Assembly (NCBI GenBank): GCA_019636245.1
Contig: JAHBXX010000032.1
Span: 1-53,908, forward strand
Direction: 5' to 3'
Length of the DNA: 53,908 nt
DNA from: Planctomycetota bacterium
GTDB taxonomy: Bacteria; Planctomycetota; UBA1135; UBA2386
Each line of letters starts with the position of its first letter. Positions within the stretch are counted from its first letter, which is position 1. Shown one piece after another: positions 27,464 to 34,413 of this stretch. Made by a program: the position numbers and the translations under genes. Below the pieces are notes generated by a model. The model made no database searches. It saw only the letters and a program-made list of their open reading frames with translations, and was not told the origin of the DNA.

Positions 27464-28504
27464 GTGAAGTTCCAGGACTACTACACCACGCTCGGGGTCG
27501 CGCGCACCGCCAGCGCCGACGAGATCAAGCGGGCGTACCGCAAGCTGGCCAAGGAGTGGCATCCCGACCGCCATCCGCCGCACAAGCGCACCGAGGTGGA
27601 GGCGAAGTTCAAGGCGATCGCGGAGGCGCACGAGGTGCTCAGCGACCCCGAGAAGCGCAAACGCTACGACGCGCTCGGCGAGCACTGGCGGCACGGCCAG
27701 GACTTCCAGCCGCCGCCGGGCGGCGGCGCCTACCGCACCGTCGACCCCGAGGAGTTCGCGCGCATGTTCGGCGGCGGGCGCGGCGGCGGCGGCTTCTCCG
27801 ACTTCTTCGCGCAGATGTTCGGCGACATGTTCGCCGACGCCGGCCGGGCGCGCGCCGACGGGCGCCCGCACGGCCGCCGCGCGCCGGCGCGCGGCCAGGA
27901 CGCCGAGGCGGCGATCGAACTGAAGGTCGGCGAGGCGCTGCACGGCGGCAAGCGCTCGTTCGGGCTGTCGATCGGCGTGCCGTGCGAGGCGTGCGACGGC
28001 GACGGCCACCTCGGCGACCGAGCCTGCCCGGCCTGCGCCGGCCTCGGCCGCACGCAGCGACAGCGCACGATCGAGCTGTCGATCCCCAAGGACGCGCGCG
28101 ACGGCCAGGTGCTGCGCCTGCGCGGCCTGGGCGAAGCCGGCGACGGCACGCCTGGCGACCTGCTGCTGACGCTGCGGCTGGTGGCCGACGACGTGTTCCG
28201 GCTGCGCGACGACGACGTCGAGGCCGACGTCGTCGTGGCGCCGTGGGACCTGCTGGATGGCACCACGGTCGCCGTGCAGGTGCCCGGCGGCACCGCGCAG
28301 GCGCGCATCCCCAAGGGTACCCGGCCCGGCCAGCGTCTGCGGCTGCGCGGCCAGGGGCTCGCGCGGGCCGACGGCAGCCGCGGCGACCTGCTGCTGGTGG
28401 TGCGCCTCGGCCTGCCCGAGCCGCTCAGCGAGCGGCAGGAGGCGTTGCTGCGCGAGCTCGCCCAGGACAGCCCGCCGGTGCGCGGCGGCGCGGCGAAGGC
28501 GTGA
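27464..28504 (+). CDS. DnaJ-type Hsp40 co-chaperone with a single zinc site
   Basis: A 346-residue protein. The J domain (residues 4-70) carries HPD at 33-35, needed to stimulate DnaK ATPase. A Gly/Phe-rich region follows at about 80-130. The C-terminal peptide-binding domains contain only two CxxC pairs, C174/C177 and C188/C191, so one zinc centre instead of two as in canonical DnaJ. It therefore lies between DnaJ and zinc-free CbpA. The start is GTG 27464. No dnaK or grpE is nearby. Confidence 0.88.
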   Translation: MKFQDYYTTLGVARTASADEIKRAYRKLAKEWHPDRHPPHKRTEVEAKFKAIAEAHEVLSDPEKRKRYDALGEHWRHGQDFQPPPGGGAYRTVDPEEFARMFGGGRGGGGFSDFFAQMFGDMFADAGRARADGRPHGRRAPARGQDAEAAIELKVGEALHGGKRSFGLSIGVPCEACDGDGHLGDRACPACAGLGRTQRQRTIELSIPKDARDGQVLRLRGLGEAGDGTPGDLLLTLRLVADDVFRLRDDDVEADVVVAPWDLLDGTTVAVQVPGGTAQARIPKGTRPGQRLRLRGQGLARADGSRGDLLLVVRLGLPEPLSERQEALLRELAQDSPPVRGGAAKA

Positions 28505-28550
28505 GCGGCCGGCGATTGCCGGCGGGGCGCCGTTCCGCAACGATCCGCCG

Positions 28551-30494
28551 ATGGCCCTGCTGACGCTGAAGGACATCCACGTCACCCTCGGCGACCGGCA
28601 CCTGCTGCAGGGCGTGTCGCTGGTGGTCGGCGACGGCGACCGCATCGGCCTCCTGGGCGCCAACGGCTGCGGCAAGTCGACCCTGCTGCGCATCCTGGCC
28701 GGCGACCTCGTCGCCGATGCCGGCGAACGCGCGGTGCGGCGCGACCTGCGGCTCGGCTGGCTGCCGCAGGAGCCGCGGCTGCCGACGGACCAGGCGGTCG
28801 CCACGGCCGTCGTGCAGGGCATCGCCGGCCGCGCCGAGGTGCTGGCGGCGCTCGCGCGCGTGCACGACGCCCTGGCGCGGGATCCGGAGCCGGGGCGGCT
28901 CGAACGCCTCCTGCGCGAGCAGCAGCAGCTCGACGAACGGCTCGAGCACCTCGGCGGCCACGACGTCGACCACCGCGCCGCGTCGCTGCTGTCGGCGCTC
29001 GGCATGGACCGCGCCGAGGCCCGCTGCGGCGACCTGTCCGGCGGCGAGAAGCGCCGCGTCGCGCTGGCGCGGCTGCTGCTGGCGGAACCGGACCTGCTGC
29101 TGCTCGACGAGCCGACCAACCATCTGGACGCGCAGGTCACCGACTGGCTGGAGACGTTCCTGCTCGACCGCGGCACCCCGCTGGTCATGGTGACGCACGA
29201 CCGCTACTTCCTCGACCGGCTGTGCACGCGCATCGTCGAGTTCGACCAGGGCCGCCTGTTCGACTACGAGGGCGGCTACCGCAGCTACCTGGTGGAGCGC
29301 GCGGCGCGGCTCGAGCAGGAGGCGCGCGCCGAGAGCGCGCGGCTCAACACGCTGCGGCGCGAGACCGAATGGGTGAAGCGCGGGCCGCCGGCGCGCACGA
29401 CCAAGGCGAAGGCCCGCATCGACCGGCACGCGGCGCTGCTCGCCGCGGCGCCGCCGCCGAGCGCCGCCGAGCTGGAGTTCGCGATCCCGGACGGACCGCG
29501 GCTCGGCGACTTCGTGCTGCGGCTGCGGGGCGTCGGCAAGGCGTTCGCCGGCCGCACGATCCTGCGGCCGTTCGACCTCGAGCTCGGGCCCGGGCAGCGG
29601 CTCGGGATCGTCGGCAGGAACGGCGCCGGCAAGACGACCCTGCTGAAGCTCTGCCTCGGCGAACTGGCGCCCGACCAGGGCAGCGTCGCGGTCGCGCCGA
29701 CGGTGCGCTTCGCCACGATCGACCAGGCCCGGTCGACCCTGTCGCCCGACAAGACGGTGCTCGAGGAGGTGGCGAACGGCAACGACTACGTCGTCGTCGC
29801 CGGCCGCGGCGTGCGGGTCGAGACGTTCCTCGAGCAGTTCCTGTTCCCCGGGGCGATGAAGCACGCGCGCGTGGGCGCGCTGTCCGGCGGCGAGCGCAAC
29901 CGCGTGCTGCTGGCCAAGCTGCTCTGCGCCGGCGGCAACGTGCTGGTGCTCGACGAACCGACCAACGACCTCGACCTCGCCTCGCTGCGGGCGCTCGAGG
30001 ACGCGCTGCTGGCGTTCGCCGGCGCGGTGATCGTCGTCAGCCACGACCGCTGGTTCCTCGACCGCGTCGCCACCCGCGTCGTGCACCTCGACGGCAGCGG
30101 CGCGGTGCGCGTGCACGAGGGCGACCTGTCGCTGCTGCTGGAGCGGCTCGCCGCCGAGCAGGCGGCGCGGGCGAAGGCGGTGGCGGCGGCCGAGGCGGCG
30201 GCGCGCGAGCGGACCCGGGCGACGGCGGCCAGGGCCGCGCCGGCCAAGGCGCGGCGGCTGAGTTCGCGCGAGCAGCAGGAACTGGCCGGCCTGCCGGCGG
30301 CGATCGAGGCCGCCGAACACGAACTGGCCGAGGTCGACCTGGGCCTGCAGGATCCGACGACCTACGCGGCGGGGGCGCGCGAGCGGTTCGACGACCTGAC
30401 CGCGCGGCGCCGGACGCTGCCCGACCGCATCGCCGCGCTCTACGCGCGCTGGGAGGAGCTCGAGGCGATCGCCGAGCAGGCGCGCGGCGCCTGA
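28551..30494 (+). CDS. ABC-F family ATPase (Uup-like)
   Basis: A 647-residue soluble protein with two ABC domains. The first has Walker A 'GANGCGKST', signature 'LSGGEKRR' and Walker B 'LLLLDEPTNHLD'; the second has 'GRNGAGKTT', 'LSGGERNR' and 'VLVLDEPTNDLD'. A linker with 'RRETEWVKRGPPARTTKAKARI' joins them, and a coiled-coil tail rich in Ala/Glu/Arg from about residue 545 is the Uup-type C-terminal domain. Such proteins act on ribosomes or branched DNA, not in transport. No resistance genes surround it, so housekeeping is more likely than antibiotic protection. Confidence 0.92.
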   Translation: MALLTLKDIHVTLGDRHLLQGVSLVVGDGDRIGLLGANGCGKSTLLRILAGDLVADAGERAVRRDLRLGWLPQEPRLPTDQAVATAVVQGIAGRAEVLAALARVHDALARDPEPGRLERLLREQQQLDERLEHLGGHDVDHRAASLLSALGMDRAEARCGDLSGGEKRRVALARLLLAEPDLLLLDEPTNHLDAQVTDWLETFLLDRGTPLVMVTHDRYFLDRLCTRIVEFDQGRLFDYEGGYRSYLVERAARLEQEARAESARLNTLRRETEWVKRGPPARTTKAKARIDRHAALLAAAPPPSAAELEFAIPDGPRLGDFVLRLRGVGKAFAGRTILRPFDLELGPGQRLGIVGRNGAGKTTLLKLCLGELAPDQGSVAVAPTVRFATIDQARSTLSPDKTVLEEVANGNDYVVVAGRGVRVETFLEQFLFPGAMKHARVGALSGGERNRVLLAKLLCAGGNVLVLDEPTNDLDLASLRALEDALLAFAGAVIVVSHDRWFLDRVATRVVHLDGSGAVRVHEGDLSLLLERLAAEQAARAKAVAAAEAAARERTRATAARAAPAKARRLSSREQQELAGLPAAIEAAEHELAEVDLGLQDPTTYAAGARERFDDLTARRRTLPDRIAALYARWEELEAIAEQARGA

Positions 30495-30507
30495 AGCGGC
30501 CCGGGCG

Positions 30508-31077
30508 TCAGCACTCGCGGCAGCCGCCGCCGGGACGGCGCTGCCAGTCGAGCAGTTGCCCGCGGCGGTCGAACTCGAAGGTGCAGCAGTCCAGCAACTC
30601 CCTGGCCAGCCGTCGGCGGCCGCGCTGGACGCGCGACTTGACCGTCGACACGGCGACGCCCAGCCGCTCGGCGAGCTGCTTCTGCGACCACCCGTCGAAC
30701 TCGGTGCGGAGCAGCGCGTCGCGCTGTTCGGCTGGCAGCCCGTGCACGAACGCCCGGAACGAGGCGAGCAGCGGCGCATCGGCCGCGGCGGCGTCCGGTG
30801 GCGGCTCGTCGGCGGCGAGGTCGGCGGCCGGAACGGTGGTGGCCGTCCGCGCGCGGAGGTGATCGATCACCGTGGTGCGCGCGGCGCGGAACAGCCAGGC
30901 GTGCAGGGGGCCACGCACGGTGCCGCGGCGCAGGTGGTCGGCGAGCTTGACGAACACGTCCTGGGTCACGTCCTCGGCCTCGTCCGGCTGGCGCACACGA
31001 CGGCGCACGTAGCGCCGCACGGCATCGGCCAGCTCGCGCCAGCGCGCCTCGTCGATGTCGGGCGCCTCCGGGCTCAT
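30508..31077 (-). CDS. sigZ: SigZ-like ECF RNA polymerase sigma factor
   Basis: A 189-residue ECF sigma factor. Region 2 is around 'EAEDVTQDVFVKLADHL' and 'HAWLFRAARTTVIDHLR', region 4 around 'LPAEQRDALLRTEFDGWSQKQLAERLGVAVSTVKSRVQRGR'. The tail is unusual for ECF factors and typical of SigZ: 'LDCCTFEFDRRGQLLDWQ' and then 'GGGCREC', giving four cysteines after region 4 that could bind metal, arsenic or zinc. Its ATG overlaps the arsM stop (ATGA at 31074-31077), so the sigma factor is translated with the methyltransferase. No anti-sigma factor is nearby. Confidence 0.85.
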   Translation of the reverse strand: MSPEAPDIDEARWRELADAVRRYVRRRVRQPDEAEDVTQDVFVKLADHLRRGTVRGPLHAWLFRAARTTVIDHLRARTATTVPAADLAADEPPPDAAAADAPLLASFRAFVHGLPAEQRDALLRTEFDGWSQKQLAERLGVAVSTVKSRVQRGRRRLARELLDCCTFEFDRRGQLLDWQRRPGGGCREC

Positions 31078-31895
31078 GCCGGCTTCCGGGCGGTGATGTT
31101 CGCCGAGGCGACGTGCTGGCCGACGCCGCGGCCGGGGAACCAGCCGTCGACGACGGCCTGCAACTCGGGCTTGGGCTCGATGCGCACGTCGACGAACCCG
31201 ACCGCCGCCAGCATCGCCTCGAGCTCGGTGAGCAGCGCCGCCCCGGCGACGCAGCCCGTGTAGAGGTCGAGGTCGCGGCGCATCGCCTCGGTCAGCGGTC
31301 GCAGCGCGACGATGTCGCTGATCGCGATCCGGCCGCCCGGCTTGAGCACGCGGAACACCTCGGCGAACACGCGCGGCTTCTCCGGCGACAGGTTGACGAC
31401 GCAGTTCGACAGCACGACGTCGACCGAGGCGTCGGCGACCGGCAGGTGCTCGATCTCGCCGAGCCGGAACTCGACGTTGGTGGCCTGCACGCGGGCTGCG
31501 TTCGCGCGCGCGGCCTGCAGCATCGCCGGCGTCATGTCGACGCCGATCACACGGCCGGTCGGACCGACGGCGCGAGCGGCGAGGAAGGTGTCGAAGCCGG
31601 CGCCGCTGCCGAGGTCGAGCACCGTCTGGCCGGGCTGCAGGCTGGCGATGCCGGTGGGATTGCCGCAGCCGAGGCCCAGGTTGCTGCCGGCCGGCGCCGC
31701 GGCGGCGTCGGCCTCGCTGTAGCCGAGCGCCTGGGCCACGGCGTCGGGAGCGGGCGCGGGTCCGCAGCAGCCGGTGCCTGGGGCGCAGGCGCTCGGGGTC
31801 TGGCCGGGCGCCTTCGCATAGCGTTCGCGCACGGCCGCGCGCACGTGGTCGGGGTGGGAGGGGGAGGCGTCGGCGCTGGGATCGGGTTGCTTCAT
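31074..31895 (-). CDS. arsM: Arsenite methyltransferase
   Basis: A 273-residue SAM-dependent enzyme that methylates As(III) to less toxic or volatile forms. Cysteines typical of ArsM are present: C43/C44 in 'TGCCGP', C77 in 'GLGCGNP', C165 in 'LSNCVVNLSPEK' and C215 in 'LYTGCVAGA'. Motif I 'VLDLGSGAGFDTFLAA' and 'GRVIGVDMTPAML' give the SAM site. It leads the two-gene operon with the sigma factor. No arsenic transporter, ArsR or reductase is seen in the window. Confidence 0.92.
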   Translation of the reverse strand: MKQPDPSADASPSHPDHVRAAVRERYAKAPGQTPSACAPGTGCCGPAPAPDAVAQALGYSEADAAAAPAGSNLGLGCGNPTGIASLQPGQTVLDLGSGAGFDTFLAARAVGPTGRVIGVDMTPAMLQAARANAARVQATNVEFRLGEIEHLPVADASVDVVLSNCVVNLSPEKPRVFAEVFRVLKPGGRIAISDIVALRPLTEAMRRDLDLYTGCVAGAALLTELEAMLAAVGFVDVRIEPKPELQAVVDGWFPGRGVGQHVASANITARKPA

Positions 31896-31966
31896 GGTCG
31901 CCCGTCAGGACGCCGGGCCGCGGCGACGGACGCAGCCGGGGCCCGGATTCCACCGGGTGGAGCCCG

Positions 31967-32983
31967 TCACTGCGGCACCACGGGCGGCGCCCACGGCTGG
32001 CTGCCGGTCAGCGTCTCGAGGAACGCCACCAGCTGGTCGATCTCCGCGTCGCTGAGCCCGCGGTCCACCAGCAGGGGGTCCTTGTGCGGGTTGGCGAGGC
32101 CGCCGGACGCCATGCGCTGCACCGCCTCGCGCAGGGTCGCCACGCTGCCGTCGTGGAAGTAGGGCGCCGTGCGGGCGACGTCGCGCAGGGTCGGCGTCTT
32201 GAACGCCCCGGTCTTGGCCGGGTCGTTGAGCGCGTTGGCGGCCGCGGCACCGACGTCGGGCGACTCGGCCTGCATGCCGACGCCGACGTTGTGGAACTGG
32301 CGGTTGGTGAACAGCGGCGGCGTGTGGCAGACGACGCAGCCAGCCTTGCCCATGAACAGGTCGTAGCCCCTGGTCGCGGCCTCGCCGAGGCCGTCCTTCT
32401 TGCCGCCGGCCAGCCAGCGGTCGTAGGCCGAGTCGCCGCTGCGCAACGTGCGCAGGAACGACGCCAGCGCCTGCACGATGGTGGTCTCGCTGGGGCCGGT
32501 GCCGAACGCGGCCTGGAACGACTTGCGGTAGGCCTCGACCGTCTGCAGTCGGGCTGCGGCCTCCTCCGGCTTGCCGGCGATCTGCGCCTTCCACGCCGCC
32601 AGCACGTTCGCCTCGAGACCCTGGGCGCGGCCATCCCAGTAGAGCCGCTCGAGGTAGCCGACGTTGTGCATGGTCGGCGAGTTGCGCGTGTTCGCCTTGC
32701 CGTCGTCGCGCACCGACAGCGCCTTGCCGTCGGTGAACGCCTTCTCCGGCAGATGGCAGGCGGCGCACGCCATCGTGCCGCTGCCCGACAGCCTTGGGTC
32801 GAAGAACAGCTGCTTGCCGAGCTCCGCCTTCGCCGCGGTCAGCGGATTGTCGGCGGCGGTGACCAGTTCGACGCCCTCCAGGCCCGGCGGGCGGCGCAGG
32901 ATGTCGCTCGACGCGGTGGCGCCCGCGTCGGAGGAACAGGCGGCGAACAGGGCGAGGGGGATCCAGGTCAGCGTGCGGTGCAT
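31967..32983 (-). CDS. Di-haem cytochrome c peroxidase/MauG family lipoprotein
   Basis: A 338-residue exported protein. The lipobox is L12-F-A-A-C16, so it is likely anchored in a membrane facing the periplasm. Two haem c motifs are C73-A-A-C76-H77 and C216-V-V-C219-H220. 'LGKQLFFDPRLSGSGTMACAACH', 'RNSPTMHNVGY', 'FHNVGVGM' and 'TPTLRDVARTAPYFHDG' (in pieces) are the CcpA hallmarks. It could reduce H2O2 or act as a MauG-like oxidase. It stands alone; the small secreted protein 115 bases upstream has its own start. Confidence 0.92.
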   Translation of the reverse strand: MHRTLTWIPLALFAACSSDAGATASSDILRRPPGLEGVELVTAADNPLTAAKAELGKQLFFDPRLSGSGTMACAACHLPEKAFTDGKALSVRDDGKANTRNSPTMHNVGYLERLYWDGRAQGLEANVLAAWKAQIAGKPEEAAARLQTVEAYRKSFQAAFGTGPSETTIVQALASFLRTLRSGDSAYDRWLAGGKKDGLGEAATRGYDLFMGKAGCVVCHTPPLFTNRQFHNVGVGMQAESPDVGAAAANALNDPAKTGAFKTPTLRDVARTAPYFHDGSVATLREAVQRMASGGLANPHKDPLLVDRGLSDAEIDQLVAFLETLTGSQPWAPPVVPQ

Positions 32984-33098
32984 CGGCGTCAGTCCGGGGC
33001 AGTGGGCCAGCGGGGGTTCGCCGGCCGCGGGCTCCGGATGCTACCTGACCGGGAGCCGCTGCCCAGCCTGCGTCCCGCCCACGCCGCAGCCGATCCGG

Positions 33099-33659
33099 TC
33101 AGCGACTGCGCCGCGCCTGGCGCAGCAGCTTCATGTAGCGGCGGTCCTTGGTGACCGACCACGCGAACTGCAGCTCGCGCTCGTAGCGGACCAGGCTGGC
33201 GCCGCCGTCGCCGTAGGTGCCGAGTACGGGGTCGAACGCCGGCGCTTCCCCGGCGCCAGCGGCCGCGCCCGCGTCGGCGGCGGTCGCCGCCGCGGCCCTG
33301 GCCGCGCTGGCCTCGACGACCGCGATCTCGCGCGCGCGGCGGTTGGCCAGCTGGGCCATCTGCCGTTCGCGGTCGGCGGCGGCCAACGCGTCGGCCTGGT
33401 CGCGCTCGGCCTGCACGATCGCCTCGATCGTCAGGTCGTCCTTCTCGATCTTGAACACCGACGCCTTGGGCAGGATCACCTCGCCGCCGACGATGCGGAC
33501 GTGGTAGCCCTCGTCGCTCTCGGCGATCAGCACGCCGCGCAGCGTGTCGGGCAGGGAGCCCTGGGCGCCCGTCTTGGCCGGGTCGGAGAGCCAGAAGACG
33601 TCGGCATGGGCGGGGACCTGGAGCAGCAGGGTGCCCAGGACGAGCGGGAGGATGCGCAT
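33099..33659 (-). CDS. Small secreted protein with helical region
   Basis: A 186-residue protein of unknown function. A signal peptide (MRILPLVLGTLLLQVPAHA) is followed by a beta-rich part, 'LRGVLIAESDEGYHVRIVGGEVILPKASVFKIE' in pieces, that looks like an SH3-like or PDZ-less module, then a charged helix from about 75 to 115 rich in Ala, Arg, Glu and Gln, and a short C-terminal 'KDRRYMKLLRQARR'. A -10-like TACCCT (33670-33665) ends five bases before the ATG. I do not recognise the family. Confidence 0.7.
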   Translation of the reverse strand: MRILPLVLGTLLLQVPAHADVFWLSDPAKTGAQGSLPDTLRGVLIAESDEGYHVRIVGGEVILPKASVFKIEKDDLTIEAIVQAERDQADALAAADRERQMAQLANRRAREIAVVEASAARAAAATAADAGAAAGAGEAPAFDPVLGTYGDGGASLVRYERELQFAWSVTKDRRYMKLLRQARRSR

Positions 33660-33804
33660 GCCCTAGGGTAGCACATGGCACGACGGGTGCTGGGGCAGGT
33701 CGCCGGCGTCGTGGGCGGCCGACGCGCTGGCGCCGGTGGCATCGGCGGATGCCGAGGCCGGCGCCGCTGCCGCCGTCCCGGGGCGCTACGCTGTCGCCCT
33801 GGCG

Positions 33805-34413
33805 ATGGCCGACGAACCGCGAGATGCCGCCACGGCCGATCTGGTCGCCGCCGCGGCGCGACAGGATCGATCCTCGATCGAGCAGTTGCTGGTCAGACAC
33901 CTGCCGGGGCTCGAGGCGTTCGTGCGCCTGCGCATGGGGCCGGTGCTGCGCGGCGTCGCCACGGCGCCCGATCTGGTGCAGTCGGTGTGCCGGGAGGTGC
34001 TCGCCGACCTGTCGGGCTTCGAGTTCCGCGGCGAGGGGCCGTTCCGGGCCTGGCTCTACACCTGCGCCGAGAACAAGCTGCGCGAGAAGGCCCGCTACCA
34101 CCGCGCCGGCAAGCGCGACGTCGCCGCCGTGGCGTCGCTGCCCGAGGCGAGCACGTTCCTGCCCGTCTACCGCACCCTGTGCACGCCGAGCCGGGAGGTC
34201 GAACTGCGGGAGGCGATCCACCGCATCGAGGCCGCGTTCGACCAGCTGCCGGCCGACTACCGCGAGGCGGTGACGCTGCACAAGCTGTGCGGGCTGAGCC
34301 ACGCCGAGATCGCGGCCCGCATGCAGCGCAGCGAGGGCGCCGTGCGCAACCTCGTCTACCGCGGCATTTCGCGGTTGGCGCTGCTGGTCGACGGCGGCGA
34401 CACGCGGTCGTGA
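33805..34413 (+). CDS. ECF-type RNA polymerase sigma factor (planctomycete type)
   Basis: A 202-residue sigma factor. Region 2: 'HLPGLEAFVRLRMGPVLR' and 'DLVQSVCREVLADLSGFEFRGEGPFRAWLYTCAENKLREKAR' in parts. Region 4: 'FDQLPADYREAVTLHKLCGLSHAEIAARMQRSEGAVRNLVYRGI'. The variant 'QSVCREVL' instead of QDVF is the form common in Planctomycetota sigma factors paired with kinases. TACGCT at 33787-33792 lies 12 bases before the ATG. An in-frame GTG/ATG region upstream to 33736 could extend it. Its 3' end overlaps the kinase gene tail-to-tail by 58 bases. Confidence 0.85.
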   Translation: MADEPRDAATADLVAAAARQDRSSIEQLLVRHLPGLEAFVRLRMGPVLRGVATAPDLVQSVCREVLADLSGFEFRGEGPFRAWLYTCAENKLREKARYHRAGKRDVAAVASLPEASTFLPVYRTLCTPSREVELREAIHRIEAAFDQLPADYREAVTLHKLCGLSHAEIAARMQRSEGAVRNLVYRGISRLALLVDGGDTRS

